Positions 44,153-54,290 of a stretch of 64,000 bases of DNA are shown one piece after another. The DNA is from Neptuniibacter pectenicola (lineage in GTDB: Bacteria; Pseudomonadota; Gammaproteobacteria; Pseudomonadales; Balneatricaceae), in the NCBI RefSeq assembly GCF_001597735.1, contig NZ_LUTS01000002.1:366855-430854 (forward strand). Reading direction: 5' to 3'. Position numbers and translations under genes: made by a program. Position 1 is the first letter of the stretch. Each line of letters starts with the position of its first letter. A model generated the notes under the pieces. That model saw nothing but the letters and a program-made list of their open reading frames with translations, was not told the DNA's origin and searched no databases.

Positions 44153-46150
44153 ATGAGTTATCAGGTTCTGGCGCGAAAGTGGCGTCCTGCGAGATTTCAA
44201 GAGATGGTGGGTCAGGAGCATGTGCTTAAAGCACTTGTGAATGCTCTCGATGATGACCGATTACACCATGCCTATCTATTTACGGGGACCCGAGGTGTAG
44301 GTAAAACCTCTATTGCGCGCTTATTTGCCAAATCACTTAACTGTGAAACGGGCGTATCATCGACCCCTTGCGGTCAGTGTTCGGCGTGCAAAGAGATTGC
44401 CGAAGGACGTTTTGTCGACCTGATTGAGGTTGATGCGGCATCGCGGACAAAGGTAGAAGACACCCGTGAGTTGATGGAAAACGTACAATATGCGCCGACC
44501 CATGGCCGTTACAAAGTTTACCTCATTGACGAAGTGCATATGCTTTCAACGCATTCTTTTAATGCGTTATTGAAAACTTTGGAAGAGCCACCGCCTCATG
44601 TGAAGTTTTTACTGGCGACGACCGATCCTCAAAAGCTTCCGATTACTATTTTATCGCGTTGTTTGCAGTTTAATCTTAAAAACCTGATTCCTGAACGCAT
44701 CGTTAGCCACCTTTCCCATGTACTGGGTGAAGAGAATATTAGCTTTGAAGAACCGGCGCTGTGGTTATTAGCACGTTCAGCTGATGGCTCTATGCGTGAT
44801 GCGATGAGCTTGACCGATCAAGCGATTGCCTTTGGTGCGGGGGCTATCAATGAAGCCGATGTGCGTGCGATGTTGGGGACAATCGATCAGCGTTTGGTTT
44901 ACCAAATGCTGGATTGCCTGGCTGCGGGTGATGCTAAAGCATTGATGGCCGCGGTGACCGATCTTGCTCAGTTTTCGCCAGATTACAATACGGTGCTAGG
45001 TGACTTGCTTAGCGTGTTACATAGGATCGCGCTGGCGCAGACTATCCCTGATGCTGTGGATAACAGCATGGGCGATATGATTCAAGTGCAAGCGCTTGCT
45101 GGTACGTTAAGTGCTGAAGATATTCAGCTCTATTATCAAGTTGCCTTGATGGGGCGTAAAGACTTGCCGTTTGTCCCTGATCCCCGAGAAGGGTTGGAGA
45201 TGGTACTGCTCCGTATGTTGGCATTCCGGCCTGCAGGAGCGAAACCGCGAACGGTTGCGCTTAACTCGGAGAGTGCCGCTGTTTCGACTCCGCCTGTTAA
45301 CGAAGAGGTCAAGCAACCGGATAGCGCTTTGCCTGTGCCGAAGGGTGATGTGAGTTCCTCAGTATTAGAGGCGAGCCACACTGAAGCGGTGTTAAAAGAG
45401 CAACCAGAGCCCGTATCGCCTCCGCAGCCGGTTGAGCCTGAGCCGCAGTATGAAGATGTTCAAGCGACACACTCTAGTCAGCCTAGCGGGGATTATCATC
45501 AAGAGCCGCCTGCTTATTATGATGAACCGGCTTACCAGCCGCCCCAGAGCGAGGTAAGCCCAGCAAAAAAGTTTGAAGATGACGTCGCACCGCAGGAAGT
45601 TGTGCCTCCGTGGGATCTCGATGAAGGAGACTCGCAGGTTGCGCGCGATGGCGCTATTCATTCACCGGTTCAGCAAGCGGTTTCCGATAGCCCCACTGAT
45701 TTTACATCATTGGATGTGGCTAAAAGTAATGTCGAGATTGAGTCATGTCCGCGTGACTTAAATGCAATTCAGCTACCCCATTGGGTACATATTGCGCGAA
45801 GCTTAGGGCTTAGCGGCATGACCGAAAGTTTGGCCACGCATATCTCGTTAGAAGAGATTAGGCCTGATGCGGTCGTTTTGCATTACACAAAAGATCAAAA
45901 GACAATGTTAAATGAAGTACAGCAAGAGCGGATCAGTGATGCGCTGAATGCCTATTTTTCGTTGCCGTTGAGTGTCGAATTTTTACAGGCGCCGCAAACG
46001 CAAGAAACGCCTGCGCAGTATTTAAATAGAAAGCGTGAAGAGCGGCATTCTGAAGCGATTACGTCAATTCGTAATGATGAGACGGTAAAACAGTTACAGC
46101 AACATTTTGATGCACAGATAGAACTCTCCTCTGTGCAGCCCATCGATTAA
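44153..46150 (+). CDS. dnaX: DNA polymerase III subunits tau/gamma
   Basis: A 665-residue clamp-loader ATPase. It has Walker A GTRGVGKT (45-52), zinc cysteines C64, C73, C76 and C79, and the DEVHM Walker B; sensor and helical domains run to about 365. A proline/glutamate-rich linker (about 370-520) is followed by the tau-specific C-terminus that binds the polymerase and helicase. An in-phase slippery heptamer A AAA AAG sits at 45565-45571 within the linker, so a shorter gamma form by -1 frameshift is possible. It heads the usual dnaX-ybaB-recR cluster. Confidence 0.96.
   Translation: MSYQVLARKWRPARFQEMVGQEHVLKALVNALDDDRLHHAYLFTGTRGVGKTSIARLFAKSLNCETGVSSTPCGQCSACKEIAEGRFVDLIEVDAASRTKVEDTRELMENVQYAPTHGRYKVYLIDEVHMLSTHSFNALLKTLEEPPPHVKFLLATTDPQKLPITILSRCLQFNLKNLIPERIVSHLSHVLGEENISFEEPALWLLARSADGSMRDAMSLTDQAIAFGAGAINEADVRAMLGTIDQRLVYQMLDCLAAGDAKALMAAVTDLAQFSPDYNTVLGDLLSVLHRIALAQTIPDAVDNSMGDMIQVQALAGTLSAEDIQLYYQVALMGRKDLPFVPDPREGLEMVLLRMLAFRPAGAKPRTVALNSESAAVSTPPVNEEVKQPDSALPVPKGDVSSSVLEASHTEAVLKEQPEPVSPPQPVEPEPQYEDVQATHSSQPSGDYHQEPPAYYDEPAYQPPQSEVSPAKKFEDDVAPQEVVPPWDLDEGDSQVARDGAIHSPVQQAVSDSPTDFTSLDVAKSNVEIESCPRDLNAIQLPHWVHIARSLGLSGMTESLATHISLEEIRPDAVVLHYTKDQKTMLNEVQQERISDALNAYFSLPLSVEFLQAPQTQETPAQYLNRKREERHSEAITSIRNDETVKQLQQHFDAQIELSSVQPID
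45565..45571 (+). promoter_or_regulatory. Candidate -1 frameshift slippery site in dnaX
   Basis: A AAA AAG in the zero frame (codons GCA AAA AAG, about codon 471), identical to the E. coli dnaX slippery heptamer. In the -1 frame the ribosome would read about 60 more codons, stopping at about 45761. A weak GCAC/GTGC stem lies just downstream. Confidence 0.45.
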
Positions 46151-46167
46151 TTTTGAGGTAAATGGTA

Positions 46168-46494
46168 ATGATGAAAGGTGGAATGGGTAACCTGATGAAG
46201 CAGGCCCAGAAGATGCAAGAGAACCTACAGAAAGCGCAAGAACAGGTTGCCCTTGCAGAGCAAACCGGTGAGTCGGGTGCGGGTCTGGTAAAAGTCGTTA
46301 TGAATGGTCGTCACGATGTTAAAAGCATTAATATTGATGACAGCCTAATGGAAGAAGATAAAGAGATTTTAGAAGATCTTGTCGCTGCCGCTGTGAACGA
46401 TGCAGTGCGTAAAATTGAAGCACATACTCAAGAGAAAATGGCTGAAGTTACAGGTGGTATGGGTATGCCCCCTGGATTCAATATGCCGTTTTAA
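46168..46494 (+). CDS. YbaB/EbfC nucleoid-associated protein
   Basis: A 108-residue DNA-binding protein between dnaX and recR, its usual place. The helical [21 protein letters not shown] start and the [22 protein letters not shown] core are characteristic; the tail is glycine/methionine-rich. ATGs at 46162, 46168 and 46171 are in frame; GAGG lies nine bases before 46168, so I choose that. Confidence 0.93.
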   Translation: MMKGGMGNLMKQAQKMQENLQKAQEQVALAEQTGESGAGLVKVVMNGRHDVKSINIDDSLMEEDKEILEDLVAAAVNDAVRKIEAHTQEKMAEVTGGMGMPPGFNMPF

Positions 46495-46497
46495 CTT

Positions 46498-47097
46498 ATG
46501 TCGTTTAGTCCACTTATTCAGCAGTTGATCACCGCGCTTCGTTGCTTGCCGAGTGTCGGTCCAAAATCTGCTCAGCGTATGGCTTTTCACCTGTTAGAAA
46601 GGGATTCGGAAGGGGCTTTAGCTTTATCTGAAATTCTACAAAAAGCGGTTGCCGAGGTAGGGCATTGTCGTCAATGCCGGACATTATCCGAGCATGAGCT
46701 GTGCGAGATATGTAAGTCTGAGAGCCGAGATCGGTCGATTCTTTGTGTATTAGAGTCGCCTGTAGATGTATTGGCCATTGAGCAAACCGGCGGTTATAAC
46801 GGATTGTATTTTGTGCTTTCGGGTCATCTATCACCTATTGATGGCATTGGGCCGGAAGATCTCGGTATAGATAAACTTCTAGACTATATTCATGCCACTG
46901 AAATAAATGAAATTATTTTAGCGACTAACCCAACGGTTGAAGGTGAGGCTACCGCACACTTTATTGCTGCTCAGGTAAAAGAGCTTGGTATAAAAGTAAC
47001 GCGTATTGCCCATGGTGTACCGGTTGGGGGTGAGCTTGAGTTTGTTGATGGTGGCACATTAGCACACGCGATGGCAGGCAGACGTTCACTGCTTTGA
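46498..47097 (+). CDS. recR: Recombination mediator RecR
   Basis: A 199-residue protein of the RecFOR pathway that helps load RecA on gapped DNA. It has the N-terminal helix-hairpin-helix ([20 protein letters not shown]), the zinc finger with C57, C60, C69 and C72, and the Toprim domain ([25 protein letters not shown] onward). It begins 3 bp after ybaB and lacks a clear Shine-Dalgarno, suggesting coupling. Length is typical. Confidence 0.96.
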   Translation: MSFSPLIQQLITALRCLPSVGPKSAQRMAFHLLERDSEGALALSEILQKAVAEVGHCRQCRTLSEHELCEICKSESRDRSILCVLESPVDVLAIEQTGGYNGLYFVLSGHLSPIDGIGPEDLGIDKLLDYIHATEINEIILATNPTVEGEATAHFIAAQVKELGIKVTRIAHGVPVGGELEFVDGGTLAHAMAGRRSLL

Positions 47098-47108
47098 GGA
47101 TTTAAAAG

Positions 47109-48290
47109 TTGTCAGATTACAATTGGAAAACGTTAGAGTCTTCAGCAGAGACGCCTGTATGGATTAGGTCGGAAGCCGATCTGAGTCGATATTGTGACCA
47201 CTGGCGAACCTTACCGTTGATCGCTCTTGATACGGAGTTTATTCGTGTTGAAACGTTTTATCCTATTGCCGGGTTAATACAGGTTGCGGATGAACGTCAG
47301 TGTTACCTTATTGATCCTTTAGATATATCGGACTTTAGTGCCTTGGCCGCCCTGTTTAAGGATGAGGCTGTTATTAAGCTGATGCATGCGGCAACAGAGG
47401 ATCTAGAGCTGTTTTTGAAGGTGATGGGCGTGTTGCCGACCCCTGTATTTGATACGCAGATAGGGGGCGCACTACTTAATTGGGGCTTCTCTATGGGGCT
47501 GCAACGTATGCTTGAGCAGAAGCTCGGTGTACAGATGGAGAAGCACGAAACGACATCGGATTGGCTTAAACGCCCACTAACAAAAAGCCAAGAGCATTAT
47601 GCGGCGTTAGATGTGGCTTATTTACCTGCGATCTATGAGATGCAAAAGCAGGCGTTGAGCGAACGGGGTACCTATTATTGGGCTGAGCAAGAGAATCAGA
47701 CCATGCTTGATAACGCCTTGATTGATGACGTTGAGGGCTATGATTACTATCGCCGTTTCACGCAGATGTGGCGCTGTCCTACCCATAAGCTTGCCGCTTT
47801 GCGAGATCTGACCGCTTGGCGTGAACAGGTTGCACGGGATAGAGATGTGCCACGTAATCGGATCTTAAAAAACCAAGTGCTGCTGCAAATTGTTGAGGCG
47901 TGGCCGAGGAATTTAGGTGATCTATCGCGCCTGCATGAGATTAGAAAACATATCTTGCGAAGTGATGGTGAAACTATTCTTGGTTTTCTGCGGGCGGGGG
48001 CGGATAGCGCGCAAGCGAACCCACCTGAGCCTATTCCAAAACCGCTACACTATTTTTGGAATAAGCATCTAAAAAAATTGAAAGCCATTGCGCGTCGAGC
48101 GGCTGAAGAGAATGATCTTGCGCCGGAGATTTTGTTACGGCGGAAAGAGTTAGAAGCGCTGGTTCGATCAGGGGTTGATGAAGGGGAATATAAACTCCCT
48201 CCTCAAATGTCAGACTGGCGTCAGCAATTGATTGGTGCAGCATTGTTGGACGAGCTTGAAGTGATTGAGCGTTTACGATGTTCAACTTAA
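47109..48290 (+). CDS. rnd: Ribonuclease D
   Basis: A 393-residue 3'-5' exoribonuclease for tRNA maturation. The DEDD catalytic set is visible: D41 and E43 in ALDTEF, HAATEDLEL, and YAALDVAYLPAIYE. HRDC-like helical domains follow from about residue 210. The start is TTG with GAGGA ten bases upstream. Only 11 bp separate it from recR. The next gene, ycgL, starts shortly after its stop. Confidence 0.93.
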   Translation: MSDYNWKTLESSAETPVWIRSEADLSRYCDHWRTLPLIALDTEFIRVETFYPIAGLIQVADERQCYLIDPLDISDFSALAALFKDEAVIKLMHAATEDLELFLKVMGVLPTPVFDTQIGGALLNWGFSMGLQRMLEQKLGVQMEKHETTSDWLKRPLTKSQEHYAALDVAYLPAIYEMQKQALSERGTYYWAEQENQTMLDNALIDDVEGYDYYRRFTQMWRCPTHKLAALRDLTAWREQVARDRDVPRNRILKNQVLLQIVEAWPRNLGDLSRLHEIRKHILRSDGETILGFLRAGADSAQANPPEPIPKPLHYFWNKHLKKLKAIARRAAEENDLAPEILLRRKELEALVRSGVDEGEYKLPPQMSDWRQQLIGAALLDELEVIERLRCST

Positions 48291-48309
48291 AGATAAAGGT
48301 GTTTTCCTA

Positions 48310-48597
48310 ATGAAAATTTGTTCTGTTTACTTAAGTTCTCGTAAAGATGAAATGTATCTCTATGTTGATAAGCGAGATAAGTTGAGTAAAGTGCCGGAAG
48401 CACTACTTGAGATGTTCGGCGCCGCTAAATTGGTGATGGATATTCCATTAACCGCGAAGCGCAAGCTGGCGCGTGTTGATGTTGATAAAGTTGTGGCGGG
48501 CTTGGAAGAGAAGGGCTACTACCTACAGATGCCGCCACCAAAAGATGATTATATGCTGGATCTGCACAAAGATCGTCCTGAAAGCGGTGTGCGTTAA
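48310..48597 (+). CDS. ycgL: YcgL family protein
   Basis: A 95-residue small protein of the YcgL family, function unknown. It shows the family pattern MKICSVYLSSRKDEMYLYVDKRD, LLEMFGAAKLVMDIPL and GYYLQMPPPKDDYM. The frame extends 15 codons into rnd, but AAAGGTG nine bases before the ATG at 48310 and the family start decide it. It forms the common rnd-ycgL-ycgN cluster. Confidence 0.93.
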   Translation: MKICSVYLSSRKDEMYLYVDKRDKLSKVPEALLEMFGAAKLVMDIPLTAKRKLARVDVDKVVAGLEEKGYYLQMPPPKDDYMLDLHKDRPESGVR

Positions 48598-49038
48598 GTG
48601 GCTGCTCAGGAAGTTTTTTGGCGGAGTAAGCGTTTAGACGAGATGAACTCGGTTGAGTGGGAGTCTTTATGTGATGGCTGTGCATTGTGCTGTTTGCATA
48701 AGCTAGAGGATGAAGAGACTCAGGAGGTTTTTTATACCTCGGTTGTTTGTCACCTGCTTGATTTTGAAACCTGCCGCTGTACTAAGTATGAGGAACGTTG
48801 CTCGCTGGTTCCTGCTTGCGTCAAACTTCGACCTGAAGACGTAGACTCTTTTCATTGGCTACCTCCAACCTGTGCTTATCGATTAGTGCATGAGGGCAAA
48901 GACTTGCCAGACTGGCACCCGCTTATCAGTGGTGAGCAAAAAACCGTTATAGAATCGGGTGCGTCCGTTTTAAGTTGGTATGAAGTCAAAGATAACGAAA
49001 TCGATGAAGAGGATTTCATCGATTACGTACTGGAATAG
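48598..49038 (+). CDS. ycgN: YcgN family (UPF0260) cysteine-rich protein
   Basis: A 146-residue member of the UPF0260/YcgN family, characterised by conserved cysteines that suggest an Fe-S or metal site: CDGCALCCLHKLEDEE, CRCTKYEERC and LPPTCAYR. Function is unknown. Start is GTG directly after the ycgL stop, implying coupled translation. Its stop is 1 bp from the stop of the convergent Amt-GGDEF-EAL gene, with no terminator between. Confidence 0.92.
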   Translation: MAAQEVFWRSKRLDEMNSVEWESLCDGCALCCLHKLEDEETQEVFYTSVVCHLLDFETCRCTKYEERCSLVPACVKLRPEDVDSFHWLPPTCAYRLVHEGKDLPDWHPLISGEQKTVIESGASVLSWYEVKDNEIDEEDFIDYVLE

Positions 49039-49039
49039 G

Positions 49040-52000
49040 TTAGTTAAGTCGCGGGTTCTCATCCCTGTCCGTTGGATTAGTCAGGGTGAGAAGTGCGGAT
49101 ATCTTGTTGGCGGCTAAGGGTTTGTAAAAGTAATATCCTTGGAAAACCTCACAACCTAGCTGGAGCAATGTATTCAGCTGGCCTTCTGTTTCGACCCCTT
49201 CAGCGATGGTATTTAAATTCAGGTTTTTAGCTAAATTGATAATCGTGGCGCATATTTCAGTATCTTCATCTTTGCGATGACACTCTTCAACAAAGGACTG
49301 ATCTATTTTTAGGATATCTAAAGGGAGCCGTTTTAAGTAGTTGAGTGAGGAGTAGCCTGTACCAAAATCATCAATGGATATACTGATATCCAGCGCTTTA
49401 AGTTTCTCAAGTACATTAATACAGCTTTCTATATCTTCTATTAATACCCCTTCAGTGATCTCTATTTCTAATAATGAACCGGGAATCGAGAAAAGCACAA
49501 GCTGCTGTTTGATAAAGGGGACAAGTTCGTCGGATATCAGGTGCTTGCCGGATACATTTACCGCAACGGGTACCGGCGTAAGGTCTTGATCAATCCATTC
49601 CCGGATCTGGGTGAGGGCTTGGTTAATAACCATCTCGCCGAGCTGAATAATGAGATTACTTTCTTCAGCGATTGGAATAAATTCGGACGGTGGAATAATG
49701 CCCTGTTGGGGGTGATCCCACCGGATGAGAGCTTCCAGTGCAATAACATTATCTTTACTGCGGAACACTTTAGGTTGATAGACTAAGTGAAACTGTTGTT
49801 TTGCGAGTCCTATTTTAATCAGCCGCTCATAGGTGGCGGATTTAGTGACATTTTCCGCCATGTACGGTTGGAATATTTTGTAATTATCTCGGCCGCCCTC
49901 TTTTGCTGCATACATCGCTATATCCGCTTCTTGGATAAGGTGATCGGCTTCGGTCTGTCCAAAGGCTGAGAGTGAGATGCCGATGCTGGTTGGAATATTG
50001 AACTGCTTCTGACTGATCTCTACCGGCTTGCGCATTATTTCTAAAATACCTTGCGCTTTTTTGCTGATCACACTGTCATTGATTTTACCTTTAAGGACGA
50101 CCACAAACTCATCGCCTCCCCAACGTGCGATAAGGTCATCTTCGCGGGCTACTTCCGTCAATCGTCTAGCGACTTCACATAACAGCTCGTCACCGGCTTT
50201 GTGCCCGAGGGTATCATTAATCTTTTTGAACTTATCAAGATCGAGGAAGAAGAGCGCAACGGTTTCGCCGTCTAGTTTTGCCATATTGATGGCTTCAGAC
50301 AACGACTTCATCATAAACGTACGGTTAGATAGACTCGTTAGCGGGTCTTGATAGGCAAGAAATTTCAGCCGTGATTGCAGTTTCTGTTCGCGCGTAACAT
50401 CGCGTATATGCAGTGTAAACTCTGTGCGGGCATCATCTTTTAAACGAGTACTGGTTATCGTTACTTCGGCAGGGAAGGCATGTGCTGAGATCCGTTGAAG
50501 CTGTATTGTGTTGCGTCTGTTTAGAACCAGCCCGTTTGCTGAGCTGAAAAAATGACGAAGGCTGTATTCAACGGATTCTCTATCTTCATCTAGTACAAAA
50601 AACTGGGTAAAGCTTTTCCCTTCCACTTGTCTTTTTAGACACCCCAGTGTGCGCTCTGCGGAGGGGTTAAACTCAATAATCTTGCCTTCCCAGTCGATCG
50701 ATATAATGCAGTCCATTGAGGAGTCAAGAATGGCGCTTTTCCGCTGTTCACTGGCTTGGTATTGGTCAATCGCAAAGTCTTTTTGCGACATCTCTTGATT
50801 GATGCGGGTGATAACTTGGTTGTATTTTTTCGCGATTTGTCCCACCTCAGTAAAAGGTTCTTCCTTAACGGGTGAGGTGAAGTTACCGAGGTTTTGCTGT
50901 TGTTCCATATCGCCTAATAGATCAATAAGCTCGGTTGATGCACGATGTTCGGCAATATTTAGTCCCTGCTTTTCATCGTTGGCAGATACGCGTAGCGGGA
51001 TAAAACGATTAACCAGTCTGAGTAAAAAATAACTCACACAAAAACTGTAGAGACCGATGGAGGCAATGCCGTAAATCTGTGCGCTCAGCTGTTCGGTGAA
51101 GGTCAAACCCGTATTGAGTATGGAGTAATCAGCGAAGAAAGCTACGGCTAGCGTGCCCCAGACGCCAGCCATTAGGTGGGCGGGAATAACGGCAAGCGCA
51201 TCATCTATTTTGACCTTTTCTAGCCAGAGCGTACCGTAGTAAACAATAGCGCCAGATATCATGCCTATAAATGCAGCGGATAATGGCTCAACAGCGAAGC
51301 AGGATGCGGTAATGCCGACAAGCCCTGCAATAATGCCATTGAGAATATAGCTCACATCAATAAAACGTTTATCAATGTAGTGAAGGGATGATGCAATGAA
51401 TCCGCCCCAGATGCCGGATAAGCAGGTATTAAGAATGATCTTTGGGACTTGGTCATTCATTTCTAAGACACTGCCGCCGTTGAAACCAAACCAACCAAAC
51501 CAAATTAAGAGTGTACCCATGGTTGCCATGGGAAGATTGCTCCCCGATGGGAATTTTGTTTTTCCGTCATAGCGGCCTAAACGGGGGCCAATGATGATCA
51601 CGCAGGCTAAGGCAACCCAGCCGCCAACGGAGTGCACAACGGTTGAGCCGGCAAAGTCGACAAAGCCAAGGAGTTGTAGCCAGCCTTCTTGTGTTTCGCT
51701 GTAGAGATTGGCCCATGCCCAATGACCCGTAATAGGGTAGATGGCAATGCTGAGAATGGCGGTTGCAAAGATATACCCAATAAAGCTCATCCGCTCGGCG
51801 ACCGCACCAGAAGTGAGCGTTGCGGCGGTACTGCAAAACATCATTTGGAAGATAAAGAAGCAGATCTCATAGGCGGAGTTGTTATTGCCAAAGAGGAAGC
51901 TGTCCGTGCCGATTATCCCTAGATAGCTGTGGCCAAACATTAGCCCAAACCCAGCGATCCAAAAAATGGTGGTTGAAAGAATAAAGTCAGTGATGTTTTT

Positions 52001-52117
52001 TGCAGCAACGTTGATGCTGTTTTTACTACGCGTTTTACCGCTTTCTAGGCATAAAAAACCAGCCTGCATTAGAAACACCAATAGTGCAGAGACAATCAGC
52101 CACATATTATTCAGCAT
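49040..52117 (-). CDS. Ammonium-transporter/PAS/GGDEF/EAL fusion protein
   Basis: A 1025-residue membrane signalling protein. Residues 1 to about 370 are a complete Amt/AmtB domain with twin pore histidines H162 and H314. A linker (RVSANDEKQGLNIAEHRAS, 377-394) leads to a PAS domain (about 460-575), a GGDEF diguanylate cyclase domain with intact GGDEF (667-671) and a RxxD inhibitory site (658-661), and an EAL phosphodiesterase domain with EALIRW (795-800), EITEGVL, DDFGTGYSSL and IAEGVET. It probably links ammonium to c-di-GMP level. AAGGAAAG precedes the ATG. No glnK is adjacent. Confidence 0.95.
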   Translation of the reverse strand: MLNNMWLIVSALLVFLMQAGFLCLESGKTRSKNSINVAAKNITDFILSTTIFWIAGFGLMFGHSYLGIIGTDSFLFGNNNSAYEICFFIFQMMFCSTAATLTSGAVAERMSFIGYIFATAILSIAIYPITGHWAWANLYSETQEGWLQLLGFVDFAGSTVVHSVGGWVALACVIIIGPRLGRYDGKTKFPSGSNLPMATMGTLLIWFGWFGFNGGSVLEMNDQVPKIILNTCLSGIWGGFIASSLHYIDKRFIDVSYILNGIIAGLVGITASCFAVEPLSAAFIGMISGAIVYYGTLWLEKVKIDDALAVIPAHLMAGVWGTLAVAFFADYSILNTGLTFTEQLSAQIYGIASIGLYSFCVSYFLLRLVNRFIPLRVSANDEKQGLNIAEHRASTELIDLLGDMEQQQNLGNFTSPVKEEPFTEVGQIAKKYNQVITRINQEMSQKDFAIDQYQASEQRKSAILDSSMDCIISIDWEGKIIEFNPSAERTLGCLKRQVEGKSFTQFFVLDEDRESVEYSLRHFFSSANGLVLNRRNTIQLQRISAHAFPAEVTITSTRLKDDARTEFTLHIRDVTREQKLQSRLKFLAYQDPLTSLSNRTFMMKSLSEAINMAKLDGETVALFFLDLDKFKKINDTLGHKAGDELLCEVARRLTEVAREDDLIARWGGDEFVVVLKGKINDSVISKKAQGILEIMRKPVEISQKQFNIPTSIGISLSAFGQTEADHLIQEADIAMYAAKEGGRDNYKIFQPYMAENVTKSATYERLIKIGLAKQQFHLVYQPKVFRSKDNVIALEALIRWDHPQQGIIPPSEFIPIAEESNLIIQLGEMVINQALTQIREWIDQDLTPVPVAVNVSGKHLISDELVPFIKQQLVLFSIPGSLLEIEITEGVLIEDIESCINVLEKLKALDISISIDDFGTGYSSLNYLKRLPLDILKIDQSFVEECHRKDEDTEICATIINLAKNLNLNTIAEGVETEGQLNTLLQLGCEVFQGYYFYKPLAANKISALLTLTNPTDRDENPRLN

Positions 52118-52200
52118 GCATTCTTTCCTTGGGTTTACGTCATTGCTTACTTTACGTGCTTAGTACCTTGTTATGCCATTGAAAAATGAAGTGAAATCAA

Positions 52201-52216
52201 AAATATAGCTATATTT
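52201..52216. promoter_or_regulatory. 16-bp palindrome upstream of the Amt-GGDEF-EAL gene
   Basis: AAATATAGCTATATTT is perfectly self-complementary and lies 84 bp upstream of the start. It may be an operator or simply an AT-rich promoter element. Confidence 0.3.
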
Positions 52217-52311
52217 ATTATCAAGCAAGAATCATACCTTGCGCCAATGAAGGCTCGATGCTGTGAAAAACAGGAGCAGGGGAAGTGTTGATGTGTTTAG
52301 AAAAAAAAGCA

Positions 52312-52348
52312 AAAAAAAACCGCAAACAGTCACCTGTCTACGGTTTTT
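52312..52348 (-). terminator. Intrinsic terminator of rpsA
   Basis: On the minus strand, AAAAACCGTAGACAG pairs with CTGT..GCGGTTTTTTTTT, closed by GTGA, and ends in a long T-run about 30 bp past the rpsA stop. Confidence 0.88.
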
Positions 52349-52378
52349 ATTCTAGCCACTAAATGGCTTGAGAGTTTA

Positions 52379-54058
52379 TTACTTCTGGTTGTCTAGCTGT
52401 GCTTTGATCAAGTCACCAATAGTGGTTGGACCTGATACTTCAACTTCAGCGTTGCGTACAGCAGAGATCGCTGCTTTTTCTTCAGCCTGTTCTTTCGCTT
52501 TGATAGACAGGTTGATTACGCGGTTACGACGATCCATAGTGATGATCTTAGCTTCAACGTCGTCACCAACGTTAAGTACTGTAGATGCATCTTCGATACG
52601 GTCAACAGAGATCTCAGATACTTTCAACGTACCTTCGATGCCTTCAGCAAGTTCGATTACAGCAGCTTTAGCGTCTACGGAGATAACTTTACCGTTTACG
52701 ATAGTGCCTTTGTCGTTTGCTGCAGCGTATTCAGCGAATGGGTCGCTTTCAAGCTGTTTGATACCAAGAGAGATACGCTCTTTCTCTGCATCGATAGAAA
52801 GGATAACCGCTTCAACTTCTTCGCCTTTCTTGAACTGGCGTAGTGCTGCTTCAGCATCAGCTTCCCATGTGATGTCAGACATGTGAACTAGACCGTCAAG
52901 CTCGTCCTGTAGGCCAACAAAAATACCAAAATCAGTGATAGTTTTGATTGTGCCAGTTACTTTATCGTTAGCAGCGAACTGCTCAGCGAAAGTAACCCAA
53001 GGATTAGCAGTACACTGCTTGATACCAAGAGAGATACGACGACGTTCTTCATCTACGTCAAGGATCATAACTTCCACTTCATCACCAATGTTTACAACTT
53101 TTGATGGGTGGATGTTTTTGTTAGTCCAAGACATTTCAGAAACGTGTACTAGACCTTCTACGCCGTCTTCGATAGATGCGAAGCAACCGTAATCAGTAAG
53201 GTTAGTGATACGTGCCTGGCACTTAGCACCGGATGGGTAACGCTCTTTGATAAGCGCCCATGGGTCCATAGATAGTTGCTTAAGACCAAGAGAAATACGA
53301 CCAGATTCTTTGTCGAATTTGATGATCTTAACAGTGATCTCGTCACCTGGGTTCAACATTTCAGATGGGTGGGAAATACGTTTCCAAGCCATGTCTGTAA
53401 TGTGAAGTAGGCCGTCAACACCGCCTAGATCGATGAAAGCACCGTAGTTAGTTAGGTTCTTAACGAAACCTTTAACTTCCTGACCTTCTTCCAGAACAGC
53501 TAGCAACTCATCGCGTTGAGCGCTGTTAGCTTCCTGTAGAACCGCACGGCGAGAAACAACAATGTTGTTACGCTTAGGGTCTAGTTTGATCAGTTTAAAT
53601 TCAAGTTCTTTACCTTCTAGGTGATCAACGTCACGAACTGGACGTACATCTACCAAAGAACCCGGTAAGAAGCCTTGGATGTTGTTGATGCTAACAGTAA
53701 AGCCGCCTTTAACTTTGCCGCTGATGTAACCTTTAACAGTTTCTTCAGCTTCAAATTTAGTCTGCAGAACTTCCCAAGCTTCAGCGCGTTTAGCTTTTTC
53801 ACGAGACAGACGTGTTTCACCAAAGCCATCTTCAACCGCTTCTAGTGCAACTTTAACGTCGTCACCGATTTTGATTTCAAGTTCGTTTGCATCGTTAAGG
53901 AACTGTGAACGCGGGATGATTGCTTCAGATTTAAGGCCGGCATGAACAGTAACCCAGTCGCTGTCGATATCAACAACTTCACCAATTACTAATTTGCCAG
54001 GAGTCATGTCTAGTGATTGAAGGGATTCTTCAAACAGATCAGCAAAGCTTTCGCTCAT
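52379..54058 (-). CDS. rpsA: 30S ribosomal protein S1
   Basis: A 559-residue RNA-binding ribosomal protein that helps mRNA bind to the 30S subunit. Six S1 repeats are visible in order (about 20-85, 105-170, 190-260, 275-345, 360-432, 447-515), with the conserved [20 protein letters not shown] in the third. The frame opens nine codons earlier; AGGACA eight bases before ATG at 54058 and the usual [13 protein letters not shown] start decide it. Unlike many gammaproteobacteria, cmk is not directly upstream, and ihfB is not downstream. A TATAAT -10 is at 54218-54223. Confidence 0.97.
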   Translation of the reverse strand: MSESFADLFEESLQSLDMTPGKLVIGEVVDIDSDWVTVHAGLKSEAIIPRSQFLNDANELEIKIGDDVKVALEAVEDGFGETRLSREKAKRAEAWEVLQTKFEAEETVKGYISGKVKGGFTVSINNIQGFLPGSLVDVRPVRDVDHLEGKELEFKLIKLDPKRNNIVVSRRAVLQEANSAQRDELLAVLEEGQEVKGFVKNLTNYGAFIDLGGVDGLLHITDMAWKRISHPSEMLNPGDEITVKIIKFDKESGRISLGLKQLSMDPWALIKERYPSGAKCQARITNLTDYGCFASIEDGVEGLVHVSEMSWTNKNIHPSKVVNIGDEVEVMILDVDEERRRISLGIKQCTANPWVTFAEQFAANDKVTGTIKTITDFGIFVGLQDELDGLVHMSDITWEADAEAALRQFKKGEEVEAVILSIDAEKERISLGIKQLESDPFAEYAAANDKGTIVNGKVISVDAKAAVIELAEGIEGTLKVSEISVDRIEDASTVLNVGDDVEAKIITMDRRNRVINLSIKAKEQAEEKAAISAVRNAEVEVSGPTTIGDLIKAQLDNQK

Positions 54059-54217
54059 TGAAAATGTCCTATATGTAAGGGCCACATACCATTTTTATAA
54101 TTTAATGGGACTGTAGCACTTCAGCCTGTAATACCGGTTTTACAGGGTCAGTTTTAAGTAGTTCAAAAAGGGTGTTTTGACCGGTGTAGCACCCAAATCG
54201 ATAGAATTTGAGCGCGT

Positions 54218-54223
54218 ATTATA
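54218..54223 (-). promoter_or_regulatory. Predicted -10 box of rpsA
   Basis: TATAAT on the minus strand, about 160 bp upstream of the rpsA start, giving a long leader where autoregulation by S1 could act. The -35 (TGTCAA-like) is poor. Confidence 0.5.
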
Positions 54224-54290
54224 CAGTAAAACCATAGGCTTGACATAGGCTTTACTGCGAATAGGTGCTTTTATATCCAGAATTTAACGC

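Noticed and set aside
45573..45761. Separate 62-codon gene inside dnaX
   Set aside because: This is the -1 frame of dnaX. It was treated only as a possible frameshift tail, not as an independent gene.
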